Assembly: GCA_018524725.1 (NCBI GenBank)
Contig: JAEUWP010000127.1
Coordinates: 61,832 to 125,831 of the forward strand
Length of the DNA: 64,000 bases
Reading direction: 5' to 3'
DNA from: Podaxis mareebaensis
Taxonomy: Eukaryota > Basidiomycota > Agaricomycetes > Agaricales > Agaricaceae
Position 1 is the stretch's first letter. Each line of letters opens with the position of its first letter. Positions 33,492 to 47,110 of the stretch are shown here, piece after piece. The notes beneath the pieces were generated by a model. It was not told where the DNA came from and did no database searches. It saw nothing but the letters and a program-made list of their open reading frames with translations. The translations under genes and the position numbers were made by a program.

Positions 33492-36400
33492 TCAAACCTC
33501 AAATGTCTCCCAGGCCTCAACGAGTCCATCAGCGAACTTGCTCACCACTACCCAAGTGGGGAGGAACGACAACGCTTCTTCCAACGCAGGGATTTTCGCA
33601 GTCCTGAACCCGCCTTTCTTGGGATCATCTCCCTGTCCAGGCACACCCGCACTGGCGCTGGCATATTCCGCCCACTCACACGCCACGCGTCCTCTTAGAC
33701 CCTCACCAAGGCCCATGTAATCCCTCCATTCAACATTGACGATGAACGTCTTGTCCCATGTACGGCTCCACAGCCGAACCTCATTTACACCACCTTCATC
33801 AATAGCATAATGGGGTTGCATACCCAAGACAGATCCAGAAACGGTGTACTTGAAGATGGGTCGATTGTCGAAGTAGATCCTACAATTACGTGTATTCTTG
33901 CCACGGACTGCGATTTCAGCGGTGGTAGGCGAAGTGCGGGTTACTTCAGCGCGGAAGAAGTCACGTTGGTCGAGGGTCCCGATGAGCGAGTCTTCGTGTT
34001 TCGAATCTGACCTGGGAGCGGCACCAGGTTGAGGAACCATGTCATATCCGCTGCGCCAAGTACAGCCCTGAAGCCCAGACTTGACAGTACTCTTATAACA
34101 GTCGACCTGCTTTCCCTGGGCGCTAGGTAGCTTGGGGATAATGGCATATCTCAGATACTCTGGCGCTCCATACAGCGAGGTTGTGACCTCCCCGATAACA
34201 CCAGAGCGAATAGCGCCGCTTTGATCAAGCCCGTCCTCTGGGTTGATGGCAGTATTGTTAGGGTACAGTCGCACAGATCTGACAGCGCCTTGGAGTTGAA
34301 CATTTTGTTGGAAATAAATCTTGAGCGGAGTCTCGGCGTCAAATGGGAATGCCCAAAGTGTGCCCCAGAGTGCGAAGAGCACGGCGAGCAGGAACAAGAT
34401 CCAGCCAATTCCTTTATGGAGTTTGAAGCTGAAAGGCGCGAGGGGAAGGACGAGGAGGAAACCAACGAGGGAAGCGGACGCATATACTGCAATGCAATGT
34501 TTAGACTTAGGCAGTAAGAACAACAATCTGAATTACTTACCAAGGGCTTTGCTGTTCCCATCCGCCAGAGTTTGACTGGTAGCGTCAAGGAGTATGTTTC
34601 CGATGTGTGCTGCCATAATGACGGGAGCAGGCACGACAAGGAAGAACTGGAGTAACCACCATCCCATCGCACTATCGTCATCCTCAAACGCCTTACGTCT
34701 GTCACGGTCACTACCGTTCTCAGTGTACAACCCTTGAGCCCCGTTATGTTCGTTGTCTTGATCGTGGCCCATCAGTGGCGTCCGCTCCGAAGCTGGATGA
34801 TGATGCTCTCGAGAACTGGACTGGGAACGGCGGCGAGGGGAACGGGAGCGACGAGGGGAACGTGAACTCGACAGAGATCTGGATCGTGGACGAATCCTGA
34901 CTGTATTCTTGAACCCAAACACGGTCTCAAGCGATGCGAGGGTACACGCGATCCATACGCCAACACTCCAGTATGTAATGAGATAAAGCCCACCAACCTG
35001 GGCCTTGCCAATCGCAATGGTCGCTAGCAGGAGAAGAATCCAGGAGAGCGTGTACGACTGGAGGAGGACAGTCTCCTTCTGCTTCTCAGCTGATACTTCC
35101 GCTTCATCGTCTGATTCGGAGGGCGGGAGGTCAAATGTGATGGTAGAGGTGAAGGTGATATAGCTGACGACCGTGAGGCAGAAGAGGACGATATATGGGT
35201 TAGAGTAGATGATCTAAGAAGCAGTTTAAAGAACGCCACCCCGCCGAAATAGTTACGACGTACGTATGGGTTACTCTTCGCAAAAATGAGGATAAGAAGA
35301 GCCTGAACACCGATCGTCACGATGATAGCGACCCAGAATTTAGCCCATCGCCACATTAACCGGAAATCAGTGAAGATGCGAGTGAACAAAGATTGTTGAT
35401 GATGCTGTTGTTGACCTTGACGGCGCTTACGAGCGGCTTTGATGACGGCCTCAACGAAGAGAAGGCCGGCGAGGATGATAGGGCTGAGTATGAGGAAGAG
35501 GATATTGAAGATATACAGTGATTCCATTGTGAATAAAACGAGTCTAGCCGCAAATACTATGGGAAAATGAATTATCATGAGTAAGATATGAAAGTGGTTA
35601 CTCACGATCAAAATAGACGGCAGGTACGTATCTGTCCGGATCATGGGTCTTGGAATCATTCAAGAGAGCGCTGCCAGCCCCCCTTGCGGCTTCCATCATT
35701 GACCATAGACTCTTTTCCTGACCATCGGTGTACGGCACAGCGTCGAGTTTGGTATGGTACTTGCTCCGACCCTTGTAAAACGCGAGGTCAAGGCCTTGCA
35801 TGTGAGCACCTTCAGTGTAAACCGAGTAGTCGGTCCCTGAGCGAATGGCGCCACGCTTAAAGGCATCGGCAGACAGCACGTTTGCATGAGGTCGAGGCAC
35901 GTGTCTGCTTCTGAAGGCACGCAGAACAGCAGCCGAGGTCGCGCGGAAGAGGATGGGACGACTGGGATAGTCTGAGAATGATAGACGTCACAAGCATGTG
36001 TTACTTACCCTCCAGCAGCAGCGCCCTCGAGATTGAGGAAGGAGTCAGGGATCCTGGACCATGGGTGTTGCAGGAACCTAAGGACTTGTTTAGAAGGAAG
36101 GACAATTGAGATGTATTGCAGCGTACGCGTGAGCACCGTTGAGCCAATCCTCTTCACCGTTATTTATATTGAAGATTGCAGTACGCCTGGCACGATTCTT
36201 GGCATAGTACTCGACGAGTTGGAGAAGGGTAACGACGCCCATGCCGTCGTCAGTAGCTCCAGGCGCCGTGGACACGGAGTCATAGTGGGCGGAAAACAGG
36301 ACGCCCCCTTTATCCCAGTACCGTGGATCTGTGCCGTCTATCTTGACGAGAATGTTGGTTCCCTCGAAGTAGACACCGTAGTCTCTGGAAGCCCAGGAGC

Positions 36401-36739
36401 CGTTGGACCTTAGGTCATCAAATGCCTTGACATGTGGGTACTCGCTAGAAATGGAATGAACTCTGTCGAGGATATACTTGCGGACGCGGTCGTTGGCGTG
36501 AGAGTTGTAGGGATGTGGCCTTGCTGCGACCTGTGCAGTGTGAGAGTCGTTCCCGGCCCATAAACCGGACGTACGTGATGAAGGTCATTGTATGCGACTT
36601 GAAGGTTTAAACCCCCTTGGTCTTTGGGAACATCTGGTAGAACATCGGTCCAGAATACAAGGAAGAGAATGAGGAGGTAAGAAAGAAGAGCAACGGTGGT
36701 GACTGGGCCTTCGTTAAAGGCAAGGACCCCCAGTCGCAT
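33492..36739 (-). CDS. Vacuolar membrane protease, M28 family (Pff1-like)
   Basis: Predicted zinc peptidase of the vacuole membrane with a lumenal M28 domain and a multi-pass C-terminal half, as in yeast Pff1. Start ATG 36737-36739 (MRLGVLAFNEGP) leads into helix 1 (VALLSYLLILFLVFW). The peptidase domain shows FSAHYDSV (His/Asp ligands), GATDDGMGVV, FNINNGEEDWLNGAHA (catalytic and ligand acids), SFLNLEGAAAGG, GTDYSVY and the final ligand in YHTKLD. After residue 400 come eight or so hydrophobic helices interrupted by an Arg/Ser-rich loop (SRSPRRSRSPRR). A lumenal beta-rich tail follows, ending WETFEV at 33492. At least six introns occur. An upstream in-frame extension starts with GTG only, so the ATG is preferred. 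All metal ligands appear present, so activity is likely. Confidence 0.9.
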
Positions 36740-36864
36740 CGTCGGGTACAATGAGGAACGAGGAAGAGCAGTAATGAATTCAGAAACGTGCCGAGCGCGC
36801 TGCCATAGCTCTCCCACACGTGATCAGTCTCTCATATCTCAACGCCGATATACTACAAAAGTCA

Positions 36865-39800
36865 TTACATCTGTGATCGTTCCATAGGTCCATCATTCAC
36901 CGCTTCGAGCAAGTGCCCCAATTCAAAGGCCGCACCCACATTTGAAAGCAGCAGCCGTATCAAGACTGAAAAACAAACTACAACCCCAGAAGAAAGCCAT
37001 AATGACAGGATGCCCAGAGTCTCATCGCCCACCAATGCCTGCTTATGAACCTCTCCCAGCGCTACCACAGGCGTTGTCCGCAACATCATATCCGAGATAT
37101 TGATGGATGGGTTTACGTAGAAGCCATCCAGGTATGCCTTGCTTACGGACGACATGAACCCGTTTAGATTTCCCTCGATCGTATCCAAGTCATGAATTGG
37201 GATTCCGTGTGGAAACTTGGAGGAGCTAGTAGAGTTGCTTGCAAGAAACACCTGGCGACTCATTCGTCCAAGCCATCTGTTCCCGGTCACGTCACCCGTG
37301 TCAAGAGGCGAAAGGAAGGCCTGAGTGAACAATGTAGTAATAGTCTCATGGGGAATATTGTCGACTGGAGGCAGACCCGAGGCGGTAACCATCAAGTTCT
37401 TGTTCTGCGTGAGCTGTGCTCGCCCTCCCGAGACCTCGATGCGTGGGTCACATAGCAGAATGGTGGAAAGAGGGGATATCCACTGAGAGGAAGATGAATT
37501 GGATGAGTTAAGGCTCAGGCCAGAGGGGTGGAACAGCGTCGGTAGGTTATCCAAGTTTATAGCCGGTCGTCTATTTTTCTTCGGATCAACAGGGAATGTC
37601 TCATTGCTTCCTATGGCGAGGAACGCGGAACGAGTGTCAGGTTGCGTGCCTGTACGTCGATAGAGAGGAACTATTCCTGTCACGACTTAAGAGAAAGCTC
37701 ATGTAAGCTTTACACGAAGGCTCACCTCCAACATACTGCGTCTTTGGATTCGGTTTATTCCAAAATTCCCATGTCTGACCATCAATGATCCACACAGTTG
37801 CACCTTCGCTCGTTCCCATCTCGGGAACCCTCCACTCGCAGGAATAGTCAAACCGAACGACATCGGTCGCATACTCTACGTTTCCGATGACTTCACTCCC
37901 AATAGATCTTTCGTTAGGCCAGGGCATCATCCAATGGGGTTCCATAGTATACTTGAAAATGGAATCCTCATGGCGCTCGATGAGGGCAAAGAAGTACGCC
38001 CGCTTCTTTCCCAGAAACATTAGATAATCTTGGTTGTGACCCGTTTGCGACGAGTTCAGGTATCGAAGGTCGGCTATTCGTATCGGCAACTCGACTGCCG
38101 TTTTCACCTGCGACAGCGAGAGTGTACCTGGGGCAAAAAATTTGAGCATGGTCAGGGCGAGCCATGTCAAAAATGCAAAGCGGAAAGTGATGCTAGGTTT
38201 TCTTGTGACAAAGTACCGTAACCTGTCCGTACCCCCCGATGTAAGCCACGAGACGCAATCCGTGACACCCGGGACCAAAAGCCGTGTCTTGGCATGTTGC
38301 AGTGACCACTCAATGCTGAATGCGAATGAGACTGCATCGGAGAGCAGGAATACGGCGAGGGTCTGCCAGAGAACGAAGATCACGGTGAAACCACCAGTAA
38401 CTTCCGCGGATGAGAAGGGAATATTGACAAGGATTGGGCTTCTTGAGCAAGTAAGAACAAGAGAGAAGAAAACTCCTTCAGTGACGACAAATCCAAGGAG
38501 ATGCACAACAAGCATGCTGATGTTGAGGTGACTAGAACTTTGAGGTTCGCGGTGTTCTTCTTTGCAGACGGGCCTGTAAAGGGTAAAGAGTTCAATACTT
38601 TGTTGTAAAGCTGCATCGTAACTTCCACGTGTACTTACTCATGCTCTATGCCTTCTTTATCTGCGATCAAGAGGACAGATTCTAGTTTGAAAGGAAACAT
38701 CTGCCAAAAATGGTAATAGAAGATGTTGAGCACAAGCATGATCATGGGAATAGAGAAGAGGGAGATCATGGAAATCAACAGCCCTCGGCTAGTTGTAAGA
38801 GCTGGTTGACTCTCCCGAAGGGAAGCATCCACAGAGGTGACGAAAGTTTTCTCGGGCACATCGCCATCATAGTCCCGATCATAGGAGGCGAAGCCCTGTG
38901 CACCGAGGTTGACGAATGAGTTGAGAGTCTGCTGTATGTTTTCTACGGGAAGTATCCCAACGTCGAAAGGCTTCTCTGGAGTCTTGTCAAAGTTCAATGA
39001 AGTGTCATTGAGAAAAACCCGGGCAGCGAAATCGCCGATCTTCATTGACGCCGTTTCGCTGTTAGCTCCGAGCGCGCGCACCAAACTGAGCGCAAGGGCA
39101 GCGTCTGCTGCGCGTGGTGTAATGTTCCCAACTTTTGGGACGTTGTTAAGAGGTAATGAAGTGGATAAAAGCGTAAGGCTGGAATTTGACTGGGATAACA
39201 ACACCCGGCCATCAAAGATACGAGCCTGTGGATCGCAAAGAAGAAAGGTGGCGAGGGTTGATTCAAAGTGTGCTTCGTCACCGTCGAAGTTAATGAATTG
39301 AAACCCGGAAGGATCGAAAGTGGTAGGAAGGCCATCCAAATTGAAATATCGCCGTCCCGTTGCCCTGGGAAGTGAGCTATTCCTCCCGTAGAAGATATAG
39401 CCGGACAGTCCAATAGGATCTGTGGCTCCGAGACGGTTGGGGTAGTCATCGGGGGTGGAATCCGCGTAGGTGGAGAAACGATACATAGGCATCACCCCTA
39501 ACCGCCTCTCATTCATCGAGATGAGACGCAATCGTAAGGAGGTACTCACCTCCCTCAAAGGTGGTTGAATGTGGAGGCGTAGTCCAGGGATACCAGGCAA
39601 ATCCTCCTGCATACCAAGTGGTGTTCCACTGAGACATGTTGAACGTTGGCGCCTCCCACCAACACGACATATTATAGAGTAATGTATCGCTTTCAAACTC
39701 TATATCTTGTGTGAGTTTACTAACTTCGATACTCGGCCACCCGACGATGACGTGATCTTGCGTGGCGAACTTGAATGACGTATTTTCCTGGAGTTCGAGT

Positions 39801-40387
39801 TCCGTGATAAGCCAACTTCGGAGGATGGCACTCCCAACGTTATTCGATGCATGCGTCAAATTGGTGACATTGATTTTGGTCGGTGTGAACCGCGGGATGT
39901 CTGCAACATTGATAACACCAGGGCCGAGTCCAAGCAAAGCGGCGAGGACCCAATATGCGATGAATGAGAGTCGATAGGTTGAACTGGATGTGTGGGAGAA
40001 AAAGTGATAAAAGCGATCAAAAAATCCAGACGTGATTGTTGAAACCAGATCGGTGTGACCGGGAGTCAGCCTTCCGGTCTCGCGGAAGCGGAAATACCAT
40101 TCACTACTGAATCCGTGGAGCGCAACATCTCCGGCATATATGGTAGCTATGGTCTGCCATGCAATAAACACTACGCTGAAACCTGCTTTTGTGAGGGTCG
40201 GTGAGAGCGACAAACTCGCAGAGATGGGTAAAGGTGAATTTAAACAGGAAATGGCTAGCGTGATGAACAGGAATTCGAGACATACGAAAGCGAGTAGTTG
40301 GAATACCAGCCTGCGGTAAAGCACCTGTTCATCAAGAGTGGTGCCGGGGAGTGGTGCCCCATGATCAACGCAGACATTGGAGGACAT
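36865..40387 (-). CDS. Family M membrane protein, apparent in-frame double-module fusion
   Basis: Module 1 runs 40387-38637 (ATG 40385-40387, MSSNVCVDHGAPLPG). Module 2 runs about 38572-36865. Both repeat the layout of the 15-17 kb gene. An N-terminal helix is followed by the helix GFSVVFIAWQTIAT (module 1) or GGFTVIFVLWQTLAVF (module 2) leading to SSEWY/SIEWS. Next is a helix ending GPGVINV or APGTLSL. An ectodomain has DTLLYNMSCWWEAP or DVVRFDYSCEWRVP, then LLCDPQARIFDGRVLLSQ or LLCDPRIEVSGGRAQLTQ, and a C-terminal helix closes each module. The apparent stop of module 1 (GAGTAA at 38635) is a consensus donor GTAAGT. A 65-nt intron ending TTTACAG leads in frame (EHE-PVCKEEH) into module 2, which otherwise has no good start. 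Alternative: two genes, 38635-40387 and 36865-38515. Function unknown. Confidence 0.75.
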
Positions 40388-43300
40388 GCTACGCTTCTCG
40401 GACAGCGGGCACTAAGGGAGGATGGGATCGAAGCAGCGGTAAAGATCCCAGGGATAGATTACTTCTCTTATAGCTTAGTTGGACAGGTCCCAGTGAACCG
40501 TGATTGTCGCAACTGACCATGCCTGATGAATGGTGAGAGAAGTAGCTACCATCAACTTGTTTTCTGGATAACAGGTCCTATTTGAGATACGCAGGATTTT
40601 TCCCCCTTTTTGAGCTTCAAAAAGTCGGGAGTTAGGATCGGACGATGTCGAACCATGCAAGTGGCGCGACGCTGCTAAAAGCCGGAAGTACGGGAGTGGT
40701 CGAGTTCTGGAGTTGGCACCAATGCTTAGATGTATATGACAACTGCAATTTGTGGTAAATAATGATTAAGATGACTATCAGAACTTAGAGTGGTAACTGG
40801 ACCCAAGTTGGAGACCTGGTGACTCAAGTGTGTCTGCCAGGATTCCAGGAACAATGTGTTATACATACAGTCATTGGACGGTCAGTGGGACAACTAAATG
40901 ATGTACGCCTTCGGAAAAAGTCCAAGGCTCATATGGGACAAAAATAAGCCGGTATTATGTTGGACATACTCTACGGGTATATATATAACTAGTTTAAAGG
41001 GGTATTATGAGCAAGAGACTGGTGTAATCTGGCAATCAGTCGAAATTTTGGTTATCAAGCCCAAGGACAGTCAGTGGGATGGCCACATCACGCCGGTGGG
41101 AATGCCATCACAACTACCTCACGATGATCAGTCCTCTTCATCTCCATCGATGTTTGCATCGTCCTCTGGTATTTTTGGCTGTGAAATGAGTTTCTCAAGG
41201 CCCTTTTGCTTCGCTTTGGTCAAAAGCTTCAAAAAGCGGGATGTCATAAAACAAATCAGATGTATTCCAATTTGGAAAGGTGTGACGTGACAGGTCTGAT
41301 TAAGCCTCCAGGACGCCCTCCGTGCTACCTTCCAGGTTTCGGACACTTTGCAACCACAGATGGCCTCAGAATGAATACCGTTTAGCTTATATGATATGAG
41401 GATTCATGTTGCAGCACCGTTGTGTACGCAATTGATGCCTAAGTTGAGATACCTTGTTTTGCAAGGGACTGCCAATGATTCCCTCAATCATCGCGACATG
41501 GTCAGATCGCCAATAATAACCAAAACACTCTCATTTTGTAACTGAGGCACTAGGGTATATAATTACAAAAAGTCCGAAGGGAAAAGGTGAAAATCTCGAG
41601 TGGGAATGCGAAATTTCCCACTGAGTGTCCATTTCCCATTGACCATCCAATGACTGTAGATGGATTGTTGCCGTAAATTTTTATCATGGCCGACTATCGG
41701 TGAATCAAAGAAGCAACCATGCCTCAGAGTTTACATAATGGGATCTACGGTTGCAACGTTATTGGGCGTGAGGTGATTGTCCTACAAGAGGACGACTCTA
41801 TGTACGGCGCGCAATCAACCTCGTTTGGAGCCCTTGCACATGGAAAAGATGTGTTTGGTTACAGTGACGATTGCAATGTTGCTCACCTTGCTTCTCCAGG
41901 TGACTGGATATTTCCTCCTCTATTCGGTTTCATTGAAAACCGACCGCGAGGAAATAAAGCGGGATTCAATTTAGATTGTAAACGTGTGGAGATCGAAATC
42001 TGTACGCATAAGCACGATTACGGATCATGAACAACAGCCAAAGTAAATAGCACAGTCTCTACGTCGACAGCGTGATGAGCATCAGGCTGTCAGCCCGGCC
42101 AGCAACTGCCATGGGCGGTTTATTCTCTTCACTGTCTCGCCAAGGTACCAAGTGGTTAATTCATTGAATAGCGCCTTTGTTATGGTTTGAAAGCACCTCC
42201 ACACCCCCGAAGAACCTCCTGATTGCCGCGAGGAAACCTAAAGAGTAGCGCAAGAGGTAGCGAGCTTCCTAGGTCTTGGACTAGCTACTCCCATGAGCCA
42301 TACATCAATGATATCTTTGCAAGCTCGTCCTATGGACTTAGGGCGTGCGGTTGAAATCATCAATGATAGGATATGTTTGCAATCGCATCTTTCCCTCTGT
42401 ACGTGTCAAGCATTTCTGAGGGTGTTAAGTGCAGTGCCTCCTTCAGAGGTCCAGGCAAAATGCAAACCTGTTAACTGGAGAGTGTCATAGACAAGAAGAT
42501 ATATCTAACTGGTAGCCTCCATCTACCGACTGTAGGCATAGAAGAGCAAATGTTTCTCCATCCTTTCTTTGCTTCTTCGTCCTTCACTCCCTCTCTTCCA
42601 CAAGAACTCAACCCAGTCCTGTTCTCCCCTAACATGGAGCTTCTCGTTACGACTTGCTGATTTGTGTAATAGCCATCCCTATCGCTTCGTCTATGCGCAT
42701 CTCCGCCATTTGCAATTGGCCGTCAAACGACGTCCCAAAGAGCGAGTGGGATTGCCAAGGGCTCGGAGCTAGGGCAAAAATATGAGCGATGGTGAGACCA
42801 GAAGGCTTATGGGACAAGTTAGAAGCACAGCTCTTACCGGCAGTGTTTGCGGGTCAATGCAAAGGTCCTTCATTGCGCTGTGAATCATTGATATCTGTAT
42901 TGAGAAATCGCGATGGGAATGGGACCATCAAAGAGCTCCAGAGGTTTCAGTAGTTTCGTTACGGAGATGGGGTAACAGTCGAGGGCACGAAAGAAAGAAA
43001 CAACTGGCGGAAAGACAACTGTGAGGCGTCGGACTTTGTAAGTATCATAATATGTAGTCGTCATAACTATTGCTGTGATATGCCACCAGGAGACGGTTAT
43101 GCACTGGCTTTCTTTCCCCGACTTCACAAAACGCAGGACAGTGCGCAAGAGGACAGAGAATGCAAAGCTATGGGCACACTTGACGGGGCTGTCATCTGCT
43201 GCCTCTGTTCTCTGAACAGGACAAATGATACCTGGGCCACGCATAGAGGCACCGCGCCCGAAGCACGAGTCGCCTCGGCGGATGTGACCTCGCCTCACTC

Positions 43301-43586
43301 CTGCACTCTTAGTCTCTTCCTAATAACCAAACGTGACCCTTATGGTACGCGCTTATATGGCGGAGGACATAGATATATGCATGCGAACATCGTCACGAGT
43401 TGTGTCGGTTGTCTGGTTTACTTTATTATGCTGCACGGGACTCCTTTGCAGTCTATCCCAGCGTCCGATGACAAGCTTTCGAATGAAGGCTTAAGGACAG
43501 ATATATTAACATCGCCAAACAGAAGCATATATTCATTCACTTCAAAACTTTCGGAGACTCATAGGTACACATAAGCATATTTACGT
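40388..43586. other. 3.2-kb gene-poor stretch
   Basis: No convincing gene. A 103-residue ATG frame at 41719-42030 (plus) and short frames near 41.1-41.35 kb lack recognisable motifs. The hydrophobin gene begins beyond. Confidence 0.4.
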
Positions 43587-44132
43587 TTACAAGTTGACGT
43601 TGATGGGAGTGCAGCCCAAGGCAATGAGACCGTTCTGAATATTCGTGAACATCCTCTATCAAAGATGCTACGAAACAAGCAACGTACGAAGCTGTTGTCG
43701 GTGCAGCAGACGGTTTGAGCATTGCTATAATAAGCATGAGTATGGGATATTACTCTGGTGAACGAAATAAGTTTGGTACCAAGAGGTTCCCCCGGCGCCG
43801 ATGACGGTGATGGGATCACAGGTCACTAAGGTTATGTAAGCCGTTTTTAAGCAAGTACACAAGTGATGGACAGCCCACAGCCAACAAGGCCAGTGATGGA
43901 TCCAAGAGCGATACCGAGGAGACCAGCCAAGGCGGCGACGGCCGGGTCGCTGGCCTGAATGTTTGTCGCAATGTTAGCTGGCTGACAGATAGACCATTTG
44001 CACATGGCATACCGATTGGACACTGTTGCAGCACTGAAGGCTACCGGTACTGCAGCTTCCGCCATCACGGGGGATGGCAGTAGCGATACTAACAGCGGGG
44101 AGAGCGAGAGCGAAGACTGCGGAGGAGCGCAT
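43587..44132 (-). CDS. Class I hydrophobin
   Basis: Secreted amphipathic protein that self-assembles at air-water interfaces and coats hyphae or spores. Five exons (44132-44013, 43954-43879, 43825-43780, 43724-43688, 43634-43587) join to 327 nt, 108 residues. Signal peptide MRSSAVFALALPAVSIATA. The eight cysteines follow the canonical order: C-X6-CC, then LAGLLGIALGSITGLVGLTC, VIGAGGTSC, QTVCC and ALGC. The ending TPINVNL is typical of class I. The second intron uses donor GTGGGC (53 nt); the alternative GTGTAC would leave a 33-nt intron and a ninth cysteine, so it was rejected. No single long frame covers the gene because all exons are short. Confidence 0.93.
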
Positions 44133-44200
44133 GCTGTAGAAGAGGCTTTGTAGACTGAGTAGTGATGATTCGAGTCTACTTTGTTCCCTGTGTCCTTCCT

Positions 44201-44212
44201 GGTTTTTATACC
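44201..44212 (-). promoter_or_regulatory. TATA box of the hydrophobin gene
   Basis: On the minus strand GGTATAAAAACC lies about 70 bp upstream of the hydrophobin ATG, consistent with a strongly expressed gene. Assigned from motif and spacing. Confidence 0.55.
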
Positions 44213-47110
44213 CGTGCTGACCGTGTTCCTCGCTGGATATCTTTCATTGTTTTCGTCATTTATTTACCGTCATTTTCCTGATCTTCAACATGTGGTATTT
44301 CGCAACATTTCCTTGTGATCACAGTATTACGTCGTAAGACTTGATCCCCGACATACGTCGGTTTTGTGGCACCCAGTCGCACTCGCGTAGAACGACGCGA
44401 AGAATACTGGCACACCCCATCCTTTGATTTTGTACCCACAGCAGGCAATAAAACAAGGTTTCTTTGCAGATGGAAGCGTATGTTGTAGCTTCCGCTCCCC
44501 CACTCCACAACCACTTACGTCGGTGTGCTGTCAAGCGGAGAGCTTCGATCAATGTGTTTCGTACTCATGCATCCACGCTCCCAGACATGAGTTTATGAAG
44601 CTGGCTATCCGGCATCTTAACCAGTGAGGATCATACTCCGGAAATTTCGAACGAAGTTTTACAATACAGCTACAAGGTTTGTTGTAGGAACGAACTAGCT
44701 ATACCATTTATACGATCGTAACCCAATGTTGCATGTTTCCTAGAGCGGGGAAAAAGCGGGTGGTCGACTTCTGCCTGTACAATGGGTGATCGACATGTCT
44801 GGGTAACTGTTATGTCGGAACGAAGAGTCGGTGACAGAGAAGCCTTCTCAATTACGCTCTGCTCATTTAAGGGGTGTGACATAGTTTTCCCATCGTGGGC
44901 GCGATATTCTTATCCCGGAGGGATCACCGACCATGCGATGTCGTCTCCACATTGTATTCCCTGGGTATTATTCATGATCACAGAACAATCCGAAGTCGAC
45001 TTCGCACTTAATTAAAATTCTTCGCATCGGCTCCGCCCTTCGATATCAATGTCAACTACGTAAGAAACTACAAGGGACCGGATGTAACCTGCTTTCTGAT
45101 TCTATCCCGAAGGATCCGACACCCATTCTAGTATTATTTGTGAATGTCCCTACAGATGGGCCTGCTGTCTGAAAAGAAATCACTGCAGCGATCACAAGAC
45201 TCTGGTGATGTTCAAGGGTCAATATTTCAGCCGGGAACGGACACATGAACCACCAATGTAACGATGTATATCAGTTGTGCATCGCCTCTCGCGGTCAGTT
45301 TCTGCGATTTTCACTCGAATCATACCAGCGAAGGGCTGGCGGCGCAATGAAGAGTGTATAATTGAGAAGAGATGAATACGCATGAAATCCGGAGCCAAGC
45401 TCAAGTACAAATACAGGCGAAAGAAGGAGTACGGCGTATTCGGTCATCATGAGTCATTTACCAAGCCCCGAAGTCTCCGAGCATCGACAGCCCGTCGGAC
45501 GCCTTGCGCACTATGACCCAAGGGTAGACGAGAATAACCCCAGTGACAGGAGTTCCCATTCTCAAATCCATTTCTGACAACGACGAACAACATCGGTTCT
45601 CACCCTCGGCCTGGCGCACCCCCACCCACACCAGACATCCTATCAAGCCTTCACCTATCCCTAGCGTCGTATAGAACATCCACTTGGCTCTGATGAATCC
45701 CCATCCCCCACTTTGAGTACGACGGCACCGATGAATATTTGAAGACGACGAGCGGACGGACAGTAGTTGAAGAGAAAAAAGTAGTGCAAACCAAGCCCCA
45801 CCTTTAGGCTCGCGGCGTGAGACAGCCGGCGCTTGCAGGTCGCAGGTCGGAACGTGTTGCGTTTGTGGTCAGGAACCGCGAGGTGCTCGGGGGAGCGGGC
45901 ACTCTTCGGACCCTCGCTGCGCTCATGATTGTCCTGTACAGCGGGTATTACGAATATTGAAGGCGATCTCTCAACTGTTTCTCTCAGCGTCACTGACGAC
46001 CGGACGTCTTGTCATAGGCTGCGCCAATTCCATACCACTTCCCCCTCCCATCCTCTCTATGATCGTTCTATTGGGGCCCGAAGAGCCGCTCTTGCGCTTT
46101 TGTTGGCCTTTCCGGTGCTTCATTCGTTCTCTAAGGCTCCTATATGATATGCCCAGAGACTTCGACACCTGCTCGTTTAGGACGGAACTAGTCTATGGGG
46201 CTGATGTGGTAAAGGCTGAGGTGTAACAAGTACTCGTCCCAGGCAATGCTTTCGACCATGTTGAGTCTACTGGATGCTCAGTACGGAGATTCAGGCTGTA
46301 GAGAACTTCTGAGGCCTTGCCGCTACATCTTGAAGGCTCACGGATCTACAGGCCACAGGCGTATACTCAAGGTTATCAGAACAGGGGTTCCAGTGGGGAG
46401 AATCGCTTACTTTTGCCGTGCATCCCAATCTCCAACTATTTGGGGATATGATCCTTCGCCGGGTGCGATTTCTGTTCCTGGTCAAGTAACTCAAGTTTTG
46501 CCGATTCGAGTTTCTTGTTTTCTGCTTCATCTTTGCCTGCTTCGATGCGCTCTCAACCAAGTCCTTCCTGATGAATGGACGATTCATTTCTTGATCTTCT
46601 CTGAAAGATCCGATGAACGAACATACCAGGTTCATCAAACTACTTGCGAGTATTATCGCTAACGAGCAAGATCTTAGTGCCACCAAAGTAGAGGTAGGTG
46701 GGTCTATGCATTTACCTAACGAACAAAGTCTACCAGGGAGTAGTGGTTACAAGGCAAAACTAAGTCGCGGCAGCGGCAGGATTCACCTCAGTGTCACCAA
46801 CGTAGGGCTAGACGACTGAGATGGGTCTGCGCGCGGAACAGGTGTATATGATATTCTCGGCTATCGCTCTCTGGACATCAGGCCGACCCTAGACCTGATC
46901 CGCTGATGGCTCGCCGTGCCCTGTCCTCTCAAAAATCACTACCGTTGATGAATGATAATGGGGATTATTTCCGTCTCTTCTGCTAGATGGTATTCAGAAA
47001 ATGATCTTGTCCTTGTCGGAGCTTTGGCCGTATTTGTCAATTGCCCTGGCTTTAAACGTGTGTTCCTGGCCATTTGTTAAGAGTCATATCGTAACCTTCG
47101 TGAATCCTCC
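44213..47110. other. 2.9-kb gene-poor stretch
   Basis: No supported gene. A minus-strand frame at 45971-46168 begins VSKSLGISYRSLRERM, faintly like a Psq-type helix-turn-helix of transposon proteins, but it is too short to claim. The second copy of the 20-mer is at 45150-45169. Confidence 0.4.
45150..45169 (+). repeat. Dispersed 20-mer, copy 2
   Basis: Exact repeat of 18922-18941 in the same orientation, outside any recognised gene. Confidence 0.5.

Noticed and set aside
36865..38515. Separate gene for the second family M module
   Set aside because: The best splice signals join it in frame to the upstream module and no comparable N-terminus exists for a separate gene; kept as an alternative.
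41719..42030. 103-residue ATG frame
   Set aside because: No homology recognised and no splice-supported extension.
45971..46168. Possible Psq-type helix-turn-helix (VSKSLGISYRSLRERM)
   Set aside because: Too short, starts at GTG, with no transposase domain nearby; resemblance may be chance.
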